Assembly: GCA_905182305.1 (NCBI GenBank)
Contig: CAJJBB010000005.1
Location: 1-64,000 of the forward strand
DNA: 64,000 nt
Source of the DNA: Flavobacteria bacterium MS024-2A
Lineage (GTDB): Bacteria; Bacteroidota; Bacteroidia; Flavobacteriales; Flavobacteriaceae
Direction: 5' to 3'
Below the pieces are notes generated by a model. It did no database searches and had not been told where the DNA came from. It saw only the letters and a list, made by a program, of their open reading frames with translations. Shown here piece by piece: positions 36,673-45,934 of the stretch. Made by a program: the position numbers and the translations under genes. Numbering within the stretch: the stretch's first letter is position 1; the number at the start of each line of letters is the position of its first letter.

Positions 36673-37338
36673 ATGAATTACGGAAAAGAATTTAAAAAAT
36701 ATGCAACGAAACATCATGGTATTAATTCAATGTATTATGATAAAATAGTAAGCAGTATGACTCCATATATTATTGAAGAACGTCAAATGAATGTTGCTCA
36801 AATGGATGTTTTTTCGCGTTTAATGATGGATCGTATCATGTTTTTAGGGACTGGCATTGATGATAATGTTGCTAATATTATTCAAGCACAATTATTATTC
36901 TTACAAAGTACGGATGCCAATCGTGATATTCAAATGTATATAAACTCACCAGGAGGAAGTGTTTATGCTGGTTTGGGTATTTATGATACTATGCAATTTA
37001 TAAGTCCCAATGTAGCCACTATTTGCACTGGAATTGCGGCTTCTATGGGAGCTGTACTTTTGTGTGCTGGACACGAGGGAAAACGTTCTGCATTGCCTCA
37101 TGCTCGTGTAATGATCCATCAGCCTTTAGGTGGTGCTCAAGGACAAGCATCTGACATTGAAATTACTACACGTGAAATTTTAAAGTTAAAAGATGAATTA
37201 TATCAAATCATTTCTAAGCATTCTGGCCAAAATATGAAAAAAGTAACCCATGACAGTGATCGTGATTACTGGATGAAAGCTGAAGAAGCAAAAGTATATG
37301 GAATGGTTGATGAAGTTCTACAATCCAGCCCAAAATAA
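36673..37338 (+). CDS. clpP: ATP-dependent Clp protease proteolytic subunit
   Basis: 221 residues. Catalytic S124 in IAASMGAVLL, H149 in VMIHQPLGG, with the Asp in the DRDYWMKAEEA region. NSPGGSVYAG forms the oxyanion-hole loop. The N-terminal ~20 residues are longer than in E. coli and may be a processed propeptide. Assembles as a double heptamer that partners with ClpX, whose gene starts 12 bases later. Confidence 0.96.
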   Translation: MNYGKEFKKYATKHHGINSMYYDKIVSSMTPYIIEERQMNVAQMDVFSRLMMDRIMFLGTGIDDNVANIIQAQLLFLQSTDANRDIQMYINSPGGSVYAGLGIYDTMQFISPNVATICTGIAASMGAVLLCAGHEGKRSALPHARVMIHQPLGGAQGQASDIEITTREILKLKDELYQIISKHSGQNMKKVTHDSDRDYWMKAEEAKVYGMVDEVLQSSPK

Positions 37339-37350
37339 TATCCAATCACC

Positions 37351-38583
37351 ATGAGTAAGTCTGATTTAAATTGTTCTTTTTGTGGGAGGCCCAAACCGGA
37401 GACTCAACTTCTTATTGCAGGTTTAGATGCACATATTTGTGATCGTTGTATAGTACAAGCACATGGTATCGTGCAAGAAGAAGATGTATCCTCTGAGACT
37501 AAAGAAGCTACTATAGAACTTAAGCCACCTAAAGAAATTAAATCTTTTTTAGACACTTATGTTATAGGGCAAGAATCTTCTAAAAAAGTCCTTTCTGTAG
37601 CTGTATACAATCACTACAAAAGACTCCTCCAAAATTCATTTAAGGAAGACAACGAGGTAGAAATTCAAAAAAGTAATGTGATAATAGTGGGGCCTACTGG
37701 GACTGGAAAAACGCTTTTGGCTCAAACCATTGCCCGATTACTAAATGTGCCTTTAGCAATTGTTGATGCTACCGTTTTAACTGAAGCCGGTTATGTAGGA
37801 GAAGATGTAGAAAGTATTCTTTCACGACTTCTTCAGGCGGCGGATTACGACGTTGACCGTGCACAAAAAGGAATTGTTTTTATAGATGAAATAGATAAAA
37901 TTGCACGAAAAGGTGATAATCCATCCATAACTAGAGATGTTTCAGGTGAAGGAGTACAACAGGCTTTATTAAAGCTTTTGGAAGGTACTGTTGTTAATGT
38001 TCCACCAAAAGGAGGAAGAAAACATCCTGATCAGAAATTTACAGAAGTAGATACATCAAACATATTATTTATTGCTGGAGGTGCTTTTGACGGAATAGAA
38101 AAACACATAAGCAAGCGACTTAACCTTCAGGCCATTGGTTACAAAACAGTTTTGGCACAACGTAACGTTAATAAAGAAAATATGTTACAATATATTACCC
38201 CACGTGACATTCGTTCTTTTGGGTTAATTCCTGAAATCATAGGAAGGCTTCCTGTGCTTACCTACATGAATCCTTTGGATAAAAAAACCTTGCGTGAAAT
38301 TTTAACAAGTCCAAAAAATGCCTTGGTTAAGCAATATGAACATCTTTTTAAAATGGATAATATTGATTTACAATTTACTGCGGGTGCTTTAGATTTTATT
38401 GTTAAAAAAGCCCTAGAATATAAATTAGGAGCTAGAGGACTTAGGTCTTTGTGTGAGGCAATTTTAAATGACGCAATGTTTGAGTTGCCTCAATCTGATG
38501 TAAAGTCATTGAAAGTTTCCAAGCAATATGCAGAGGCTAAATTATCGGTAATTGAATTGCCTGAGCTTAAGATAGTTTCTTAG
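37351..38583 (+). CDS. clpX: ATP-dependent Clp protease ATP-binding subunit ClpX
   Basis: 410 residues. N-terminal C4 zinc-binding domain with C8, C11, C30 and C33. AAA+ motifs: Walker A GPTGTGKT, Walker [12 protein letters not shown], sensor/arginine regions, and the pore loop region. C-terminal domain ends [22 protein letters not shown]. It unfolds substrates for ClpP. Its stop overlaps the end of the convergent GH3 gene by four bases. Confidence 0.97.
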   Translation: MSKSDLNCSFCGRPKPETQLLIAGLDAHICDRCIVQAHGIVQEEDVSSETKEATIELKPPKEIKSFLDTYVIGQESSKKVLSVAVYNHYKRLLQNSFKEDNEVEIQKSNVIIVGPTGTGKTLLAQTIARLLNVPLAIVDATVLTEAGYVGEDVESILSRLLQAADYDVDRAQKGIVFIDEIDKIARKGDNPSITRDVSGEGVQQALLKLLEGTVVNVPPKGGRKHPDQKFTEVDTSNILFIAGGAFDGIEKHISKRLNLQAIGYKTVLAQRNVNKENMLQYITPRDIRSFGLIPEIIGRLPVLTYMNPLDKKTLREILTSPKNALVKQYEHLFKMDNIDLQFTAGALDFIVKKALEYKLGARGLRSLCEAILNDAMFELPQSDVKSLKVSKQYAEAKLSVIELPELKIVS

Positions 38584-40091
38584 CTATTCATTTTTAGTAG
38601 CTCATCAAGAAAATTTCTAGAATTAGATAAACGCGGTACTTTGTGTTGCCCGCCTAATTTTTTATTCTTTGAAAGCCATTTGTAAAAAAGACCTTTTCTA
38701 GCAATGTTTATCTTAGGTTTATGAAGAGTCATATTTTTATACCGTTTTGCTTCGTAGTCAGAATTTTCGTCTTGTAGGGCTTGATCAAGAAGTTCTGTAA
38801 ATGTTGAAATACTTTCAGGTATTTTTTCGAATTCTATAATCCATTCATGGGCTCCTTGCTTTTCTTCTTTCATGAAAATTGGAGCTACAGTATAGTCAGA
38901 AACCAAACTTTTAGTTTTTGCACAGATCTTTGTCAATGCCTTTTCAGTATTATCTATAATAAGCTCTTCACCAAATACATTAATGTGATGTTTTGTCCGA
39001 CCGGTAACTCGAAATCTATAAGGTGTTAAACAGGTAAATTGAACGGTGTCTCCAATTTGATAGCGCCATAATCCAGCGTTTGTTGTTATTATAACCGCAT
39101 AATTTACGTTTAATACTACTTTAGAAAGCGGAATGACTTCTGATAATTTATCTGAATTATCAAACGGAATAAACTCATAAAAAATACCATAATCTAACAT
39201 GAGTAATAATTCGTTTGAATCATTTTTATCTTGAATTCCAAAAAAACCTTCTGAGGCATTATAGATTTCATAAAACTGAAAGTCTTTGTGCGGAAATAAA
39301 TTTTCATACAGTTCTCGGTAAGGAATAAAACTTACGCCTCCATGAAAATAAACTTCTGCATTTGGCCATACTTCTTTAATGTTTTTTTTACCTGTTGCTT
39401 TTAATATATTTTGAAGTAATACTAACATCCACGAAGGGACCCCCGCTAGGCTGGTTACATTTTCTGGAATTGTTTCTTTTACTATGGCCTTCATTTTAGT
39501 TTCCCATTCAGCAATTAACGAGGTTTTGTTACTAGGCGTACTGCTTAACTCAGCCCATAGCGGAAGGTTTTGAATTATAATGGCAGAAAGATCACCAAAA
39601 GAACTATTGTGATCATTATAGAGCTCACTACTCCCTCCTAAGCGCAAAGACTTTCCTGTCAATAGTTGAGAATTTTCATTGTTGATGAAATAGAGTGCAA
39701 GCATATCTTTTCCAGCCTTATAATGACAGTCTTCTAGAGCTTCAATACTAACCGGAATAAATTTACTTTTTGAATTAGTTGTGCCACTAGATTTTGCAAA
39801 CCATTTAATGGGTGTTGGCCAAAAAATATTTTGTTTACCTTCTCGACACTTTTCAATTTGATCCTCTATTGATGCATAATCACTTAAAGGGACTTTTGCT
39901 TTAAAGGTGTCGTAATTTTTAATAGTATCAAATCCATAAAGCATTCCTGTTTCTGTGGATTGGGCCTTATTTAGTAATTGGAATAATAATTCTTCTTGAA
40001 CTTCATTTGGATATTTTATAAAGAGTTCTATTTGATGAATTCTCTTTTTTAATATCCAAGAGGCTATTGAATTGAAAAGAGGTATTGGCAT
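38580..40091 (-). CDS. GH3 auxin-responsive promoter family protein
   Basis: 503 residues. An adenylate-forming enzyme of the GH3 fold, common in Bacteroidota: [22 protein letters not shown] is the phosphate-binding loop region, then [12 protein letters not shown] and [16 protein letters not shown]. Plant GH3 proteins join amino acids to acyl hormones; the bacterial substrate is unknown. Ends overlapping clpX by four bases; divergent from the DUF2797 gene. Confidence 0.88.
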   Translation of the reverse strand: MPIPLFNSIASWILKKRIHQIELFIKYPNEVQEELLFQLLNKAQSTETGMLYGFDTIKNYDTFKAKVPLSDYASIEDQIEKCREGKQNIFWPTPIKWFAKSSGTTNSKSKFIPVSIEALEDCHYKAGKDMLALYFINNENSQLLTGKSLRLGGSSELYNDHNSSFGDLSAIIIQNLPLWAELSSTPSNKTSLIAEWETKMKAIVKETIPENVTSLAGVPSWMLVLLQNILKATGKKNIKEVWPNAEVYFHGGVSFIPYRELYENLFPHKDFQFYEIYNASEGFFGIQDKNDSNELLLMLDYGIFYEFIPFDNSDKLSEVIPLSKVVLNVNYAVIITTNAGLWRYQIGDTVQFTCLTPYRFRVTGRTKHHINVFGEELIIDNTEKALTKICAKTKSLVSDYTVAPIFMKEEKQGAHEWIIEFEKIPESISTFTELLDQALQDENSDYEAKRYKNMTLHKPKINIARKGLFYKWLSKNKKLGGQHKVPRLSNSRNFLDELLKMNS

Positions 40092-40142
40092 AAAAATATC
40101 CTTATCTTAGATGTGTAAAAGTAATTAATTCCAAGAGAGTAA

Positions 40143-40934
40143 ATGTTTGAAGGTACTTTAAAAAAAATGAGAACTGAGAAGGAAGATCCAATAAACTATT
40201 TTTTGGATATGGAAGAAGGTTTTCTTCACATGAATCAGTGTCTAGGAAAAACGATTCAAATCCAGCATACAGGATCACAATGTTTAAATTGTAACCAAAG
40301 TTTCCCAGTATTTAGACAAGGCTTTTGTAAATCTTGTTTTTTTGATAGCCCAGCAACTGGAGATTGGATTATGCGTCCAGAATTAAGCAAAGCACATTTA
40401 GGAGAGGTCGATCGAGATTTAGATTATGAAAAAAAAATGCAGTTGCAACCTCATATTGTTTATTTGGCCTTAAGCAGTCATTTAAAAGTGGGGGTTACAC
40501 GAAAAAATCAATTACCTACTCGTTGGATTGATCAAGGAGCACATGAAGCTATGGTGTTACTTGAGCTGCCAAACCGATATTTAGCAGGAGTAGGAGAGGT
40601 AGCACTTAAAGCTCATTTTTCTGATAAAACTAATTGGCGTAAAATGTTACAACATAAAGCAGAACCCATAGAATGGGAAGTTGAGAGAAACAAAGCAATT
40701 ACGCTACTTCCAAGTGATTTAAAACCTTATTTAGCGACAGAAGTTACAATAGAATCATTGACATTTCCGGTTTTACAGTATCCTGAAAAAGTAAATAGTT
40801 TGAATCTTACTAAAATTCCTCTATTTGAAGGAAAATTAATTGGCCTTAAGGGACAGTATTTACTTTTTGAAGATCAAACTGTTTTTAATGTTCGTTCAAA
40901 TGAAGGGCAGCGCGTAAAGCTGACAATTTCTTAG
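40143..40934 (+). CDS. DUF2797 zinc-ribbon-like protein
   Basis: 263 residues. A Cys4 cluster CLNCNQSFPVFRQGFCKSC near residues 43-61 suggests a zinc ribbon. The next part, IVYLALSSHLKVGVTRKNQLPTRW, resembles the GIY-YIG-like start seen in DUF2797. Function not known. Overlaps the end of the convergent pseudouridine synthase gene by four bases. Confidence 0.82.
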   Translation: MFEGTLKKMRTEKEDPINYFLDMEEGFLHMNQCLGKTIQIQHTGSQCLNCNQSFPVFRQGFCKSCFFDSPATGDWIMRPELSKAHLGEVDRDLDYEKKMQLQPHIVYLALSSHLKVGVTRKNQLPTRWIDQGAHEAMVLLELPNRYLAGVGEVALKAHFSDKTNWRKMLQHKAEPIEWEVERNKAITLLPSDLKPYLATEVTIESLTFPVLQYPEKVNSLNLTKIPLFEGKLIGLKGQYLLFEDQTVFNVRSNEGQRVKLTIS

Positions 40935-41665
40935 TCAATATGCTTATCAGATTCAGCTATTAAATTTTGTAATTCATCAAACTCTTTTTTTGTTAGGTCT
41001 CGGTATTTTCCAACTCCTATATCAAGTTTGATATTCATTATACGAACTCTTTTAAGCTTAACAACACGGTAGTCTAGATATTCACACATTCGTCTAATTT
41101 GACGGTTTAGACCTTGAGTTAGAGTAATTTTAAATTCTTTTTTATGAATTTGTTCCACTAAACATTTACGGGTTATAGTATCTAAAATGGGAATACCATT
41201 TGCCATTTCATTAATAAACTTTTCTGTCACAGGTCTGTTTACGGTTACTAAATATTCTTTTTCATGATTATTTCTGGCCCTTAGAATTTTATTGACAATG
41301 TCACCGTCATTGGTAAGTAAAATTAAGCCTTCGCTAGGTTTGTCTAATCGTCCAATAGGGAAAATACGTGAAGGATAATTGATATAGTCAATGATATTAT
41401 CTTTTTCTACCCTAGTATCAGTGGTACAAACAATACCTACAGGTTTATTAAAGGCAATATATATTTTGCGCTCTAGGAGATCTTCAACTAAAATATCATC
41501 TACTTCAATACGGTCTTGGGCCGTTACCTTTTGCCCCATAACAACGCTTTGTCCATTAACTTTTATACGACTTTCTTCTATTAATTTATCTGCAGCTCTT
41601 CGAGAACAATGTCCAATTTCACTAAGGTATTTGTTAATACGTACTCCATCAGTTTCTTGGTTCAT
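40931..41665 (-). CDS. rluF: rRNA pseudouridine synthase, RluF/RsuA family
   Basis: 244 residues. An N-terminal S4 RNA-binding domain (INKYLSEIGHCSRRAADKLI) is followed by the synthase core with catalytic Asp in GRLDKPSEGLILLTNDGD. LTQGLNRQIRRMCEYLDYRV is the family C-terminal motif. The sequence best fits the 23S U2604 (RluF) branch, but RluB/RsuA specificity cannot be excluded. Third gene of a minus-strand set with the YhhQ-type transporter (6-bp gap) and sppA. Confidence 0.85.
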   Translation of the reverse strand: MNQETDGVRINKYLSEIGHCSRRAADKLIEESRIKVNGQSVVMGQKVTAQDRIEVDDILVEDLLERKIYIAFNKPVGIVCTTDTRVEKDNIIDYINYPSRIFPIGRLDKPSEGLILLTNDGDIVNKILRARNNHEKEYLVTVNRPVTEKFINEMANGIPILDTITRKCLVEQIHKKEFKITLTQGLNRQIRRMCEYLDYRVVKLKRVRIMNIKLDIGVGKYRDLTKKEFDELQNLIAESDKHID

Positions 41666-41671
41666 GACTTT

Positions 41672-42373
41672 TTATATTTCAATTTCTTGATTAGGTTTCA
41701 AATCGAAAGTTTTCCTAAATATTCCTACAAAAAAATACAGAAAGGGAGTGTCAAATAAAGCTACTAAGATTTTAAATAAAAATCCTGAAAGAACAAGGCC
41801 CCAAAATAATTTCCAATCTAATATACCAAAGAGACACAGCAAACTAATTACAAGAAAGGTGTCAATAAATTGGGAGCTAAACGTTGAAAAGTTATTCCTT
41901 AACCAAAGCATTCTCCCTTCTGTTTTATTTTTCCAAAAATGATAGACTTTAATGTCAACAAATTGCGCCATTAAATAAGCTATCATGGATGCTAGAACTG
42001 CAATGGGTGAAAGCGCAAATACTTGGCTAAAGATGGTATCATTTATTGGTGAATTGTCTAACGCAGGAACATAATTAGCAACAAGTACAACTCCCATTGA
42101 AAATATCGAAGCAAAAATACCCGCAATCACTACTTGATTAGCTTTATTTTTCCCATAAATTTCTGAAATTAAATCTGTAATTAAAAAGGTAATTGGATAA
42201 GGAAGAATACCCACCGAGAGCTCAAATAGTTCATTTCCAAAAATGGATAATTCAAACGGTTTCCAGTAAAAGAACTTCTGAAAAATAAGATTTGATACCA
42301 CCAGCGAGGTAATAAATAAACTTGCCAAATAGAGGTATAATCTTTGAGCAAAAGCTTTTTTTTGTTTGGTCAT
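41672..42373 (-). CDS. Queuosine precursor transporter, YhhQ/VUT family
   Basis: 233 residues with about six transmembrane helices. FELSVGILPYPITFLITDLISEIYGKNKA is the family signature near residues 45-75, and FVDIKVYHFWKN plus RNNFSTFSSQFIDTF follow. Members import preQ0/preQ1 for queuosine tRNA modification. Its ATG overlaps the sppA stop by four bases, so translation is likely coupled. Confidence 0.88.
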   Translation of the reverse strand: MTKQKKAFAQRLYLYLASLFITSLVVSNLIFQKFFYWKPFELSIFGNELFELSVGILPYPITFLITDLISEIYGKNKANQVVIAGIFASIFSMGVVLVANYVPALDNSPINDTIFSQVFALSPIAVLASMIAYLMAQFVDIKVYHFWKNKTEGRMLWLRNNFSTFSSQFIDTFLVISLLCLFGILDWKLFWGLVLSGFLFKILVALFDTPFLYFFVGIFRKTFDLKPNQEIEI

Positions 42374-44136
42374 TTTATACTTAATTCAAAAGGAACAAGT
42401 GCTTGTATTGAAAGTAAGGAATTTTCTGTTTTAGTTATTTCAAAGGAATGTTTTAAATTTTTAGGCAACCATTCTATTAAAGAAGATTTTAGTTTTAAAG
42501 AAGGAGTAATACCAGAAAGGATAGACTCTAAATCCTCTTTAAAAATAGGATATTCCATTTTATTATAATTTTCTAAATTTGCTGCTTTTGCTGCTGCTGC
42601 TAAAGCATCGTCTAAGCCACCTAAGTAATCAACTAGTCCGTTTTTTACCGCTTGTTTTCCAGTCCAGACTCTACCTTGTGCGATATTTTCAACGGCTTCA
42701 GGGCTTAATCCACGTCCATCTATCACCCGCTTTTTGAAAATAGTATATATATTTTCAATTCCTAATAGAGTTTGTTTTTCAAATGCTTTAGAAAGGGGTT
42801 GAAAAGGACTGTAGCCTAATGCATTTTTATGCGTTTCAACTGTTTGTGTATTGATGCCTAAGTTTTTCATTAAACCATTCGCATTAGGAAGTGTAGCAAA
42901 TACTCCAATAGAACCTGTAATAGTCAAGGGGTCCGCAAAAATCTGATCAGCACCTGCGGCAATATAATAACCTCCTGATGCTGCAACATTTCCCATAGAA
43001 ACAATAAATGGTTTTTTTTCTTTTAAATTTTCAATAGCCCTCCAAAGTAATTCAGAAGTCAAAGCACTTCCGCCGGGTGATTCTATGCGAAGTACTACTG
43101 CTTTAATCCAATCATCTTCAGCGAGTGTTTCAAGTGTCTCTACAAAAACACCTTGAGCAATAATATTTTCAGTGCCTTCTCCGTAAAGAATGGGCCCTCT
43201 AGCATAAACTACTGCAATGCGATCTTTTATTGAAGCGTTGTAGGTTGAAACATTATTATTTAACTTTTCGATTGAGACAATTTTAAGATCATCCTCGAAT
43301 GCAATATTCATTCTTGTTTTTATTTTTTGTTCAAAAATGTCTTTATAAATCAGTCCATCAATTAGATTTTCTGTTAAGGCATCTTCTGCAATATTTATTT
43401 TTTGATCTTCTATAATTATATCTAATATTTCAGGAACTAAATTTCGAGCATGAGCAATTTCTGTTTTTAAGGTTTCCCAAATATCATTTAAGAGTGATTT
43501 TATCTGATACCGGTTGGCAGGGCTCATTTCATTTTCTAAGTATGGTTCCACCGCACTTTTATATTTTCCTTGGCGAATTACTTCCATTTTAAGACCATAT
43601 TCATCCTGAAAATTTTTGTAATAAAGAACTTCAGATGCTAATCCTTTAAATTCCAAAGCACCTAATGGATTTAGATAAATAGAGTCAGACACGGATGACA
43701 AATAATATCCCTTTTGAGTGTATATATCTCCATAGGAGTAGATAAATTTACCACTTTCTTTAAAGCGAAGTAGAGCATTCCTGATGCTTCGTGTTTGCGC
43801 CCAGCCTGCAGATATAAAATCCGCACGCAAGCTTATGCCTTTAATCTTATCATGTTTACTAGCTTTATCAATAGCAGTAATTATATTTGGGAGTCCCAAG
43901 GTACTTTCCTCCAAACCTAAAACACGCTGTAATTCGTCAAATGTTGGTGCACGATCTAAAATGGTACCGTTTAAATCTAGCTTTAAAACACTATTGCCTG
44001 AAATTGATCCCCCTCCTGAAGGGGCATTCATAAGGCTTGCAAATCCTGAAATAATGAGCAAAACCATAACAAAGAAAACACCTAATGCAGTTAAGGTTCC
44101 TAAAATTGACGCAAAAAAACTTTTTATAAAATTCAT
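42370..44136 (-). CDS. sppA: Signal peptide peptidase SppA, long (67K) type
   Basis: 588 residues, a membrane-anchored tandem-domain protease. One N-terminal transmembrane helix (~residues 12-35). The catalytic Lys is in RQGKYKSAVEPY of the first half and the nucleophile Ser in NVAASGGYYIAAGADQI of the second half. It degrades cleaved signal peptides in the membrane. First gene of an operon with the YhhQ-type transporter and pseudouridine synthase; promoter divergent with folK. Confidence 0.94.
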   Translation of the reverse strand: MNFIKSFFASILGTLTALGVFFVMVLLIISGFASLMNAPSGGGSISGNSVLKLDLNGTILDRAPTFDELQRVLGLEESTLGLPNIITAIDKASKHDKIKGISLRADFISAGWAQTRSIRNALLRFKESGKFIYSYGDIYTQKGYYLSSVSDSIYLNPLGALEFKGLASEVLYYKNFQDEYGLKMEVIRQGKYKSAVEPYLENEMSPANRYQIKSLLNDIWETLKTEIAHARNLVPEILDIIIEDQKINIAEDALTENLIDGLIYKDIFEQKIKTRMNIAFEDDLKIVSIEKLNNNVSTYNASIKDRIAVVYARGPILYGEGTENIIAQGVFVETLETLAEDDWIKAVVLRIESPGGSALTSELLWRAIENLKEKKPFIVSMGNVAASGGYYIAAGADQIFADPLTITGSIGVFATLPNANGLMKNLGINTQTVETHKNALGYSPFQPLSKAFEKQTLLGIENIYTIFKKRVIDGRGLSPEAVENIAQGRVWTGKQAVKNGLVDYLGGLDDALAAAAKAANLENYNKMEYPIFKEDLESILSGITPSLKLKSSLIEWLPKNLKHSFEITKTENSLLSIQALVPFELSIK

Positions 44137-44155
44137 AATAAAATTATTGGTGTTG

Positions 44156-44179
44156 CAAATATAGGGTTTTGTAGCTTTG
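44156..44179. promoter_or_regulatory. Face-to-face -7 elements for sppA and folK
   Basis: Minus-strand TATATTTG (44163-44156) serves sppA; plus-strand TAGCTTTG (44172-44179) serves folK. Both are exact TAnnTTTG matches only eight bases apart. TTG elements for the plus promoter lie at 44147 or 44153. RNA polymerase could not fill both sites at once. Confidence 0.55.
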
Positions 44180-44195
44180 TGAAACAGACTAAGAA

Positions 44196-45314
44196 ATGGC
44201 TGAGAAAAACATTTTTATATCATTGGGGAGTAATCTAGGCAATCGTCTAGAGAATTTAACAAAAGCTTTAATATTGCTTGAAGCTGACGATATTAGAGTA
44301 CTGGTAATTTCACCTATTTATGAAACTCTTCCTTGGGGATTTGAGAGCACTTCTTTTTATAATGCCTGTGCCGAATTGGAGACGACCATGACTCCTGAAC
44401 ATTTAATAAAAACACTTCTAAAGGTTGAAGAAAAATTAGGACGAGTTAGAAATTCTGAAGATGGATATTCTGCAAGAATAATAGATTTAGATATTTTATC
44501 TTTTGACGATCTGATTATTAATTCATCTTTGTTGACCTTACCACATCCTAGACTTCACTTACGTAATTTTGTTTTAGTACCCCTTTCTCAAATCGCCCCA
44601 AGCTGGAGGCATCCAATATTGAAAAAATCAATATCAACGTTGATTCATGAAAGTCCTGATAAGGCACTTTGTAATCCTTTCCCATTATCATTTTGGACTC
44701 CTAAAATTTTTGAAGCCTCTGCCTTTATTGTAATTGAAGGAAATATAGGCGTAGGGAAGACTACCCTGGCGAAGAAAATAAGTGATCGCTACCAGGTTCC
44801 AATTCTGTTAGAAAGGTTTGCCGATAATCCTTATTTAAAGCTTTTTTATAATGAGCCTGAAAAATATGCATTGGACGTAGAAACCTTTTTCTTGCATGAT
44901 AGATTAAAACAAGTTGATAACTTTTGGTCTCAGAATACCGGTCCAGCAGTTGCAGATTATGTGCTATATAAATCATTGGTTTTTGCAGCACAAAATTTAG
45001 ACTCAGAAACTTTTAAAAAGTATAAAGCATCATTTTTAAAGTGTATAAATAAACAAAAGTCTCCAAGTATCTTAGTTTTTTTAACGGCAGAAGTTCCCTA
45101 TTTACAAAATCAAATAAAGAAAAGGGGGCGGAGTTATGAGCAGAATATTGAAGATGCATACCTTAAAAAAATTGAAATAGGATATAAAAAAATGTTGGAA
45201 ACAGAATTACCTTTTTTAGTTTTAAAGATTGACGCTGCTACTTATGATTTCAAAGAAAGTGAGCAGGGATTTCAGCATTTACTAAGGAAAATTTATGGCG
45301 CTAAATTTTTGTGA
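44196..45314 (+). CDS. folK: Fusion of HPPK (folate synthesis) and deoxynucleoside kinase
   Basis: 372 residues. Residues 1-~165 are 2-amino-4-hydroxy-6-hydroxymethyldihydropteridine pyrophosphokinase: ISLGSNLGNRLENL, RVRNSEDGYSARIIDLDIL and LPHPRLHLRNFVLVPL are its substrate and Mg-binding motifs. Residues ~175-372 are a deoxynucleoside kinase with P-loop GNIGVGKTT, ERFADNPYL and the lid region KKRGRSYEQNI. The fusion is a known flavobacterial arrangement. It ends 14 bases inside the convergent methyltransferase gene. Confidence 0.93.
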   Translation: MAEKNIFISLGSNLGNRLENLTKALILLEADDIRVLVISPIYETLPWGFESTSFYNACAELETTMTPEHLIKTLLKVEEKLGRVRNSEDGYSARIIDLDILSFDDLIINSSLLTLPHPRLHLRNFVLVPLSQIAPSWRHPILKKSISTLIHESPDKALCNPFPLSFWTPKIFEASAFIVIEGNIGVGKTTLAKKISDRYQVPILLERFADNPYLKLFYNEPEKYALDVETFFLHDRLKQVDNFWSQNTGPAVADYVLYKSLVFAAQNLDSETFKKYKASFLKCINKQKSPSILVFLTAEVPYLQNQIKKRGRSYEQNIEDAYLKKIEIGYKKMLETELPFLVLKIDAATYDFKESEQGFQHLLRKIYGAKFL

Positions 45315-45825
45315 AATAATCCCAAACAATAATACCGGTAGCTACACTTATATTTAAGGAATGTTTAGTTCCATACTGAGGAATTTCAAGTGCTTGACCA
45401 CAGGCACTTACTACTTCTTGTGAAACTCCCCGGACTTCGTTTCCTAATACAAAAGCATGTTTTGTTTTGGGTTTTGGTTTGAATGAATTTAATAAAGTAG
45501 CATTTTCAGTTTGTTCAATAGCCCATACTGAAGCACCTTCTTCTTGAAGTTTTTTAATAACCACTAAAGTATTCTCAACATATTCCCATGCAACATTATC
45601 AGTTGCTCCTAGAGCTGTTTTGTGAATATCTCTGTGAGGTGGTACAGCAGTGATACCACAGAGATATATTTTTTCTACTAAAAATGCATCTGCAGAACGA
45701 AATACAGAGCCAATATTATTAAGACTTCTGATATTATCTAAAATAAGAATCAATGGTGTTTTTGTAGCCTCTTTAAAATCTGCTACTGTTTTACGATTAA
45801 GTTCTTCGTTTTTTAATTTGCGCAT
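45301..45825 (-). CDS. SpoU/TrmH-family RNA 2'-O-methyltransferase
   Basis: 174 residues, a compact SPOUT domain without an N-terminal RNA-binding extension. The three motifs are NIGSVFRSADAF, HAFVLGNEVRGVS and LNISVATGIIVWDY, which form the SAM-binding trefoil knot. The RNA target is not known. A minus-strand TATTTTTG at 45849-45842 is a good promoter. Confidence 0.9.
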   Translation of the reverse strand: MRKLKNEELNRKTVADFKEATKTPLILILDNIRSLNNIGSVFRSADAFLVEKIYLCGITAVPPHRDIHKTALGATDNVAWEYVENTLVVIKKLQEEGASVWAIEQTENATLLNSFKPKPKTKHAFVLGNEVRGVSQEVVSACGQALEIPQYGTKHSLNISVATGIIVWDYFTKI

Positions 45826-45841
45826 AACTTTTTAGAAAAAA

Positions 45842-45849
45842 CAAAAATA
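45842..45849 (-). promoter_or_regulatory. TAnnTTTG element for the SpoU methyltransferase gene
   Basis: Reads TATTTTTG on the minus strand, 17 bases upstream of the ATG. No TTG at ideal spacing. Confidence 0.4.
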
Positions 45850-45934
45850 CAATCTCTTATTTTCATGAAGCTATTTGCATCTTTATTTTTCAAAAACAAT
45901 CAAATTTTAAATACATTCGTATAAACCTTAAATT

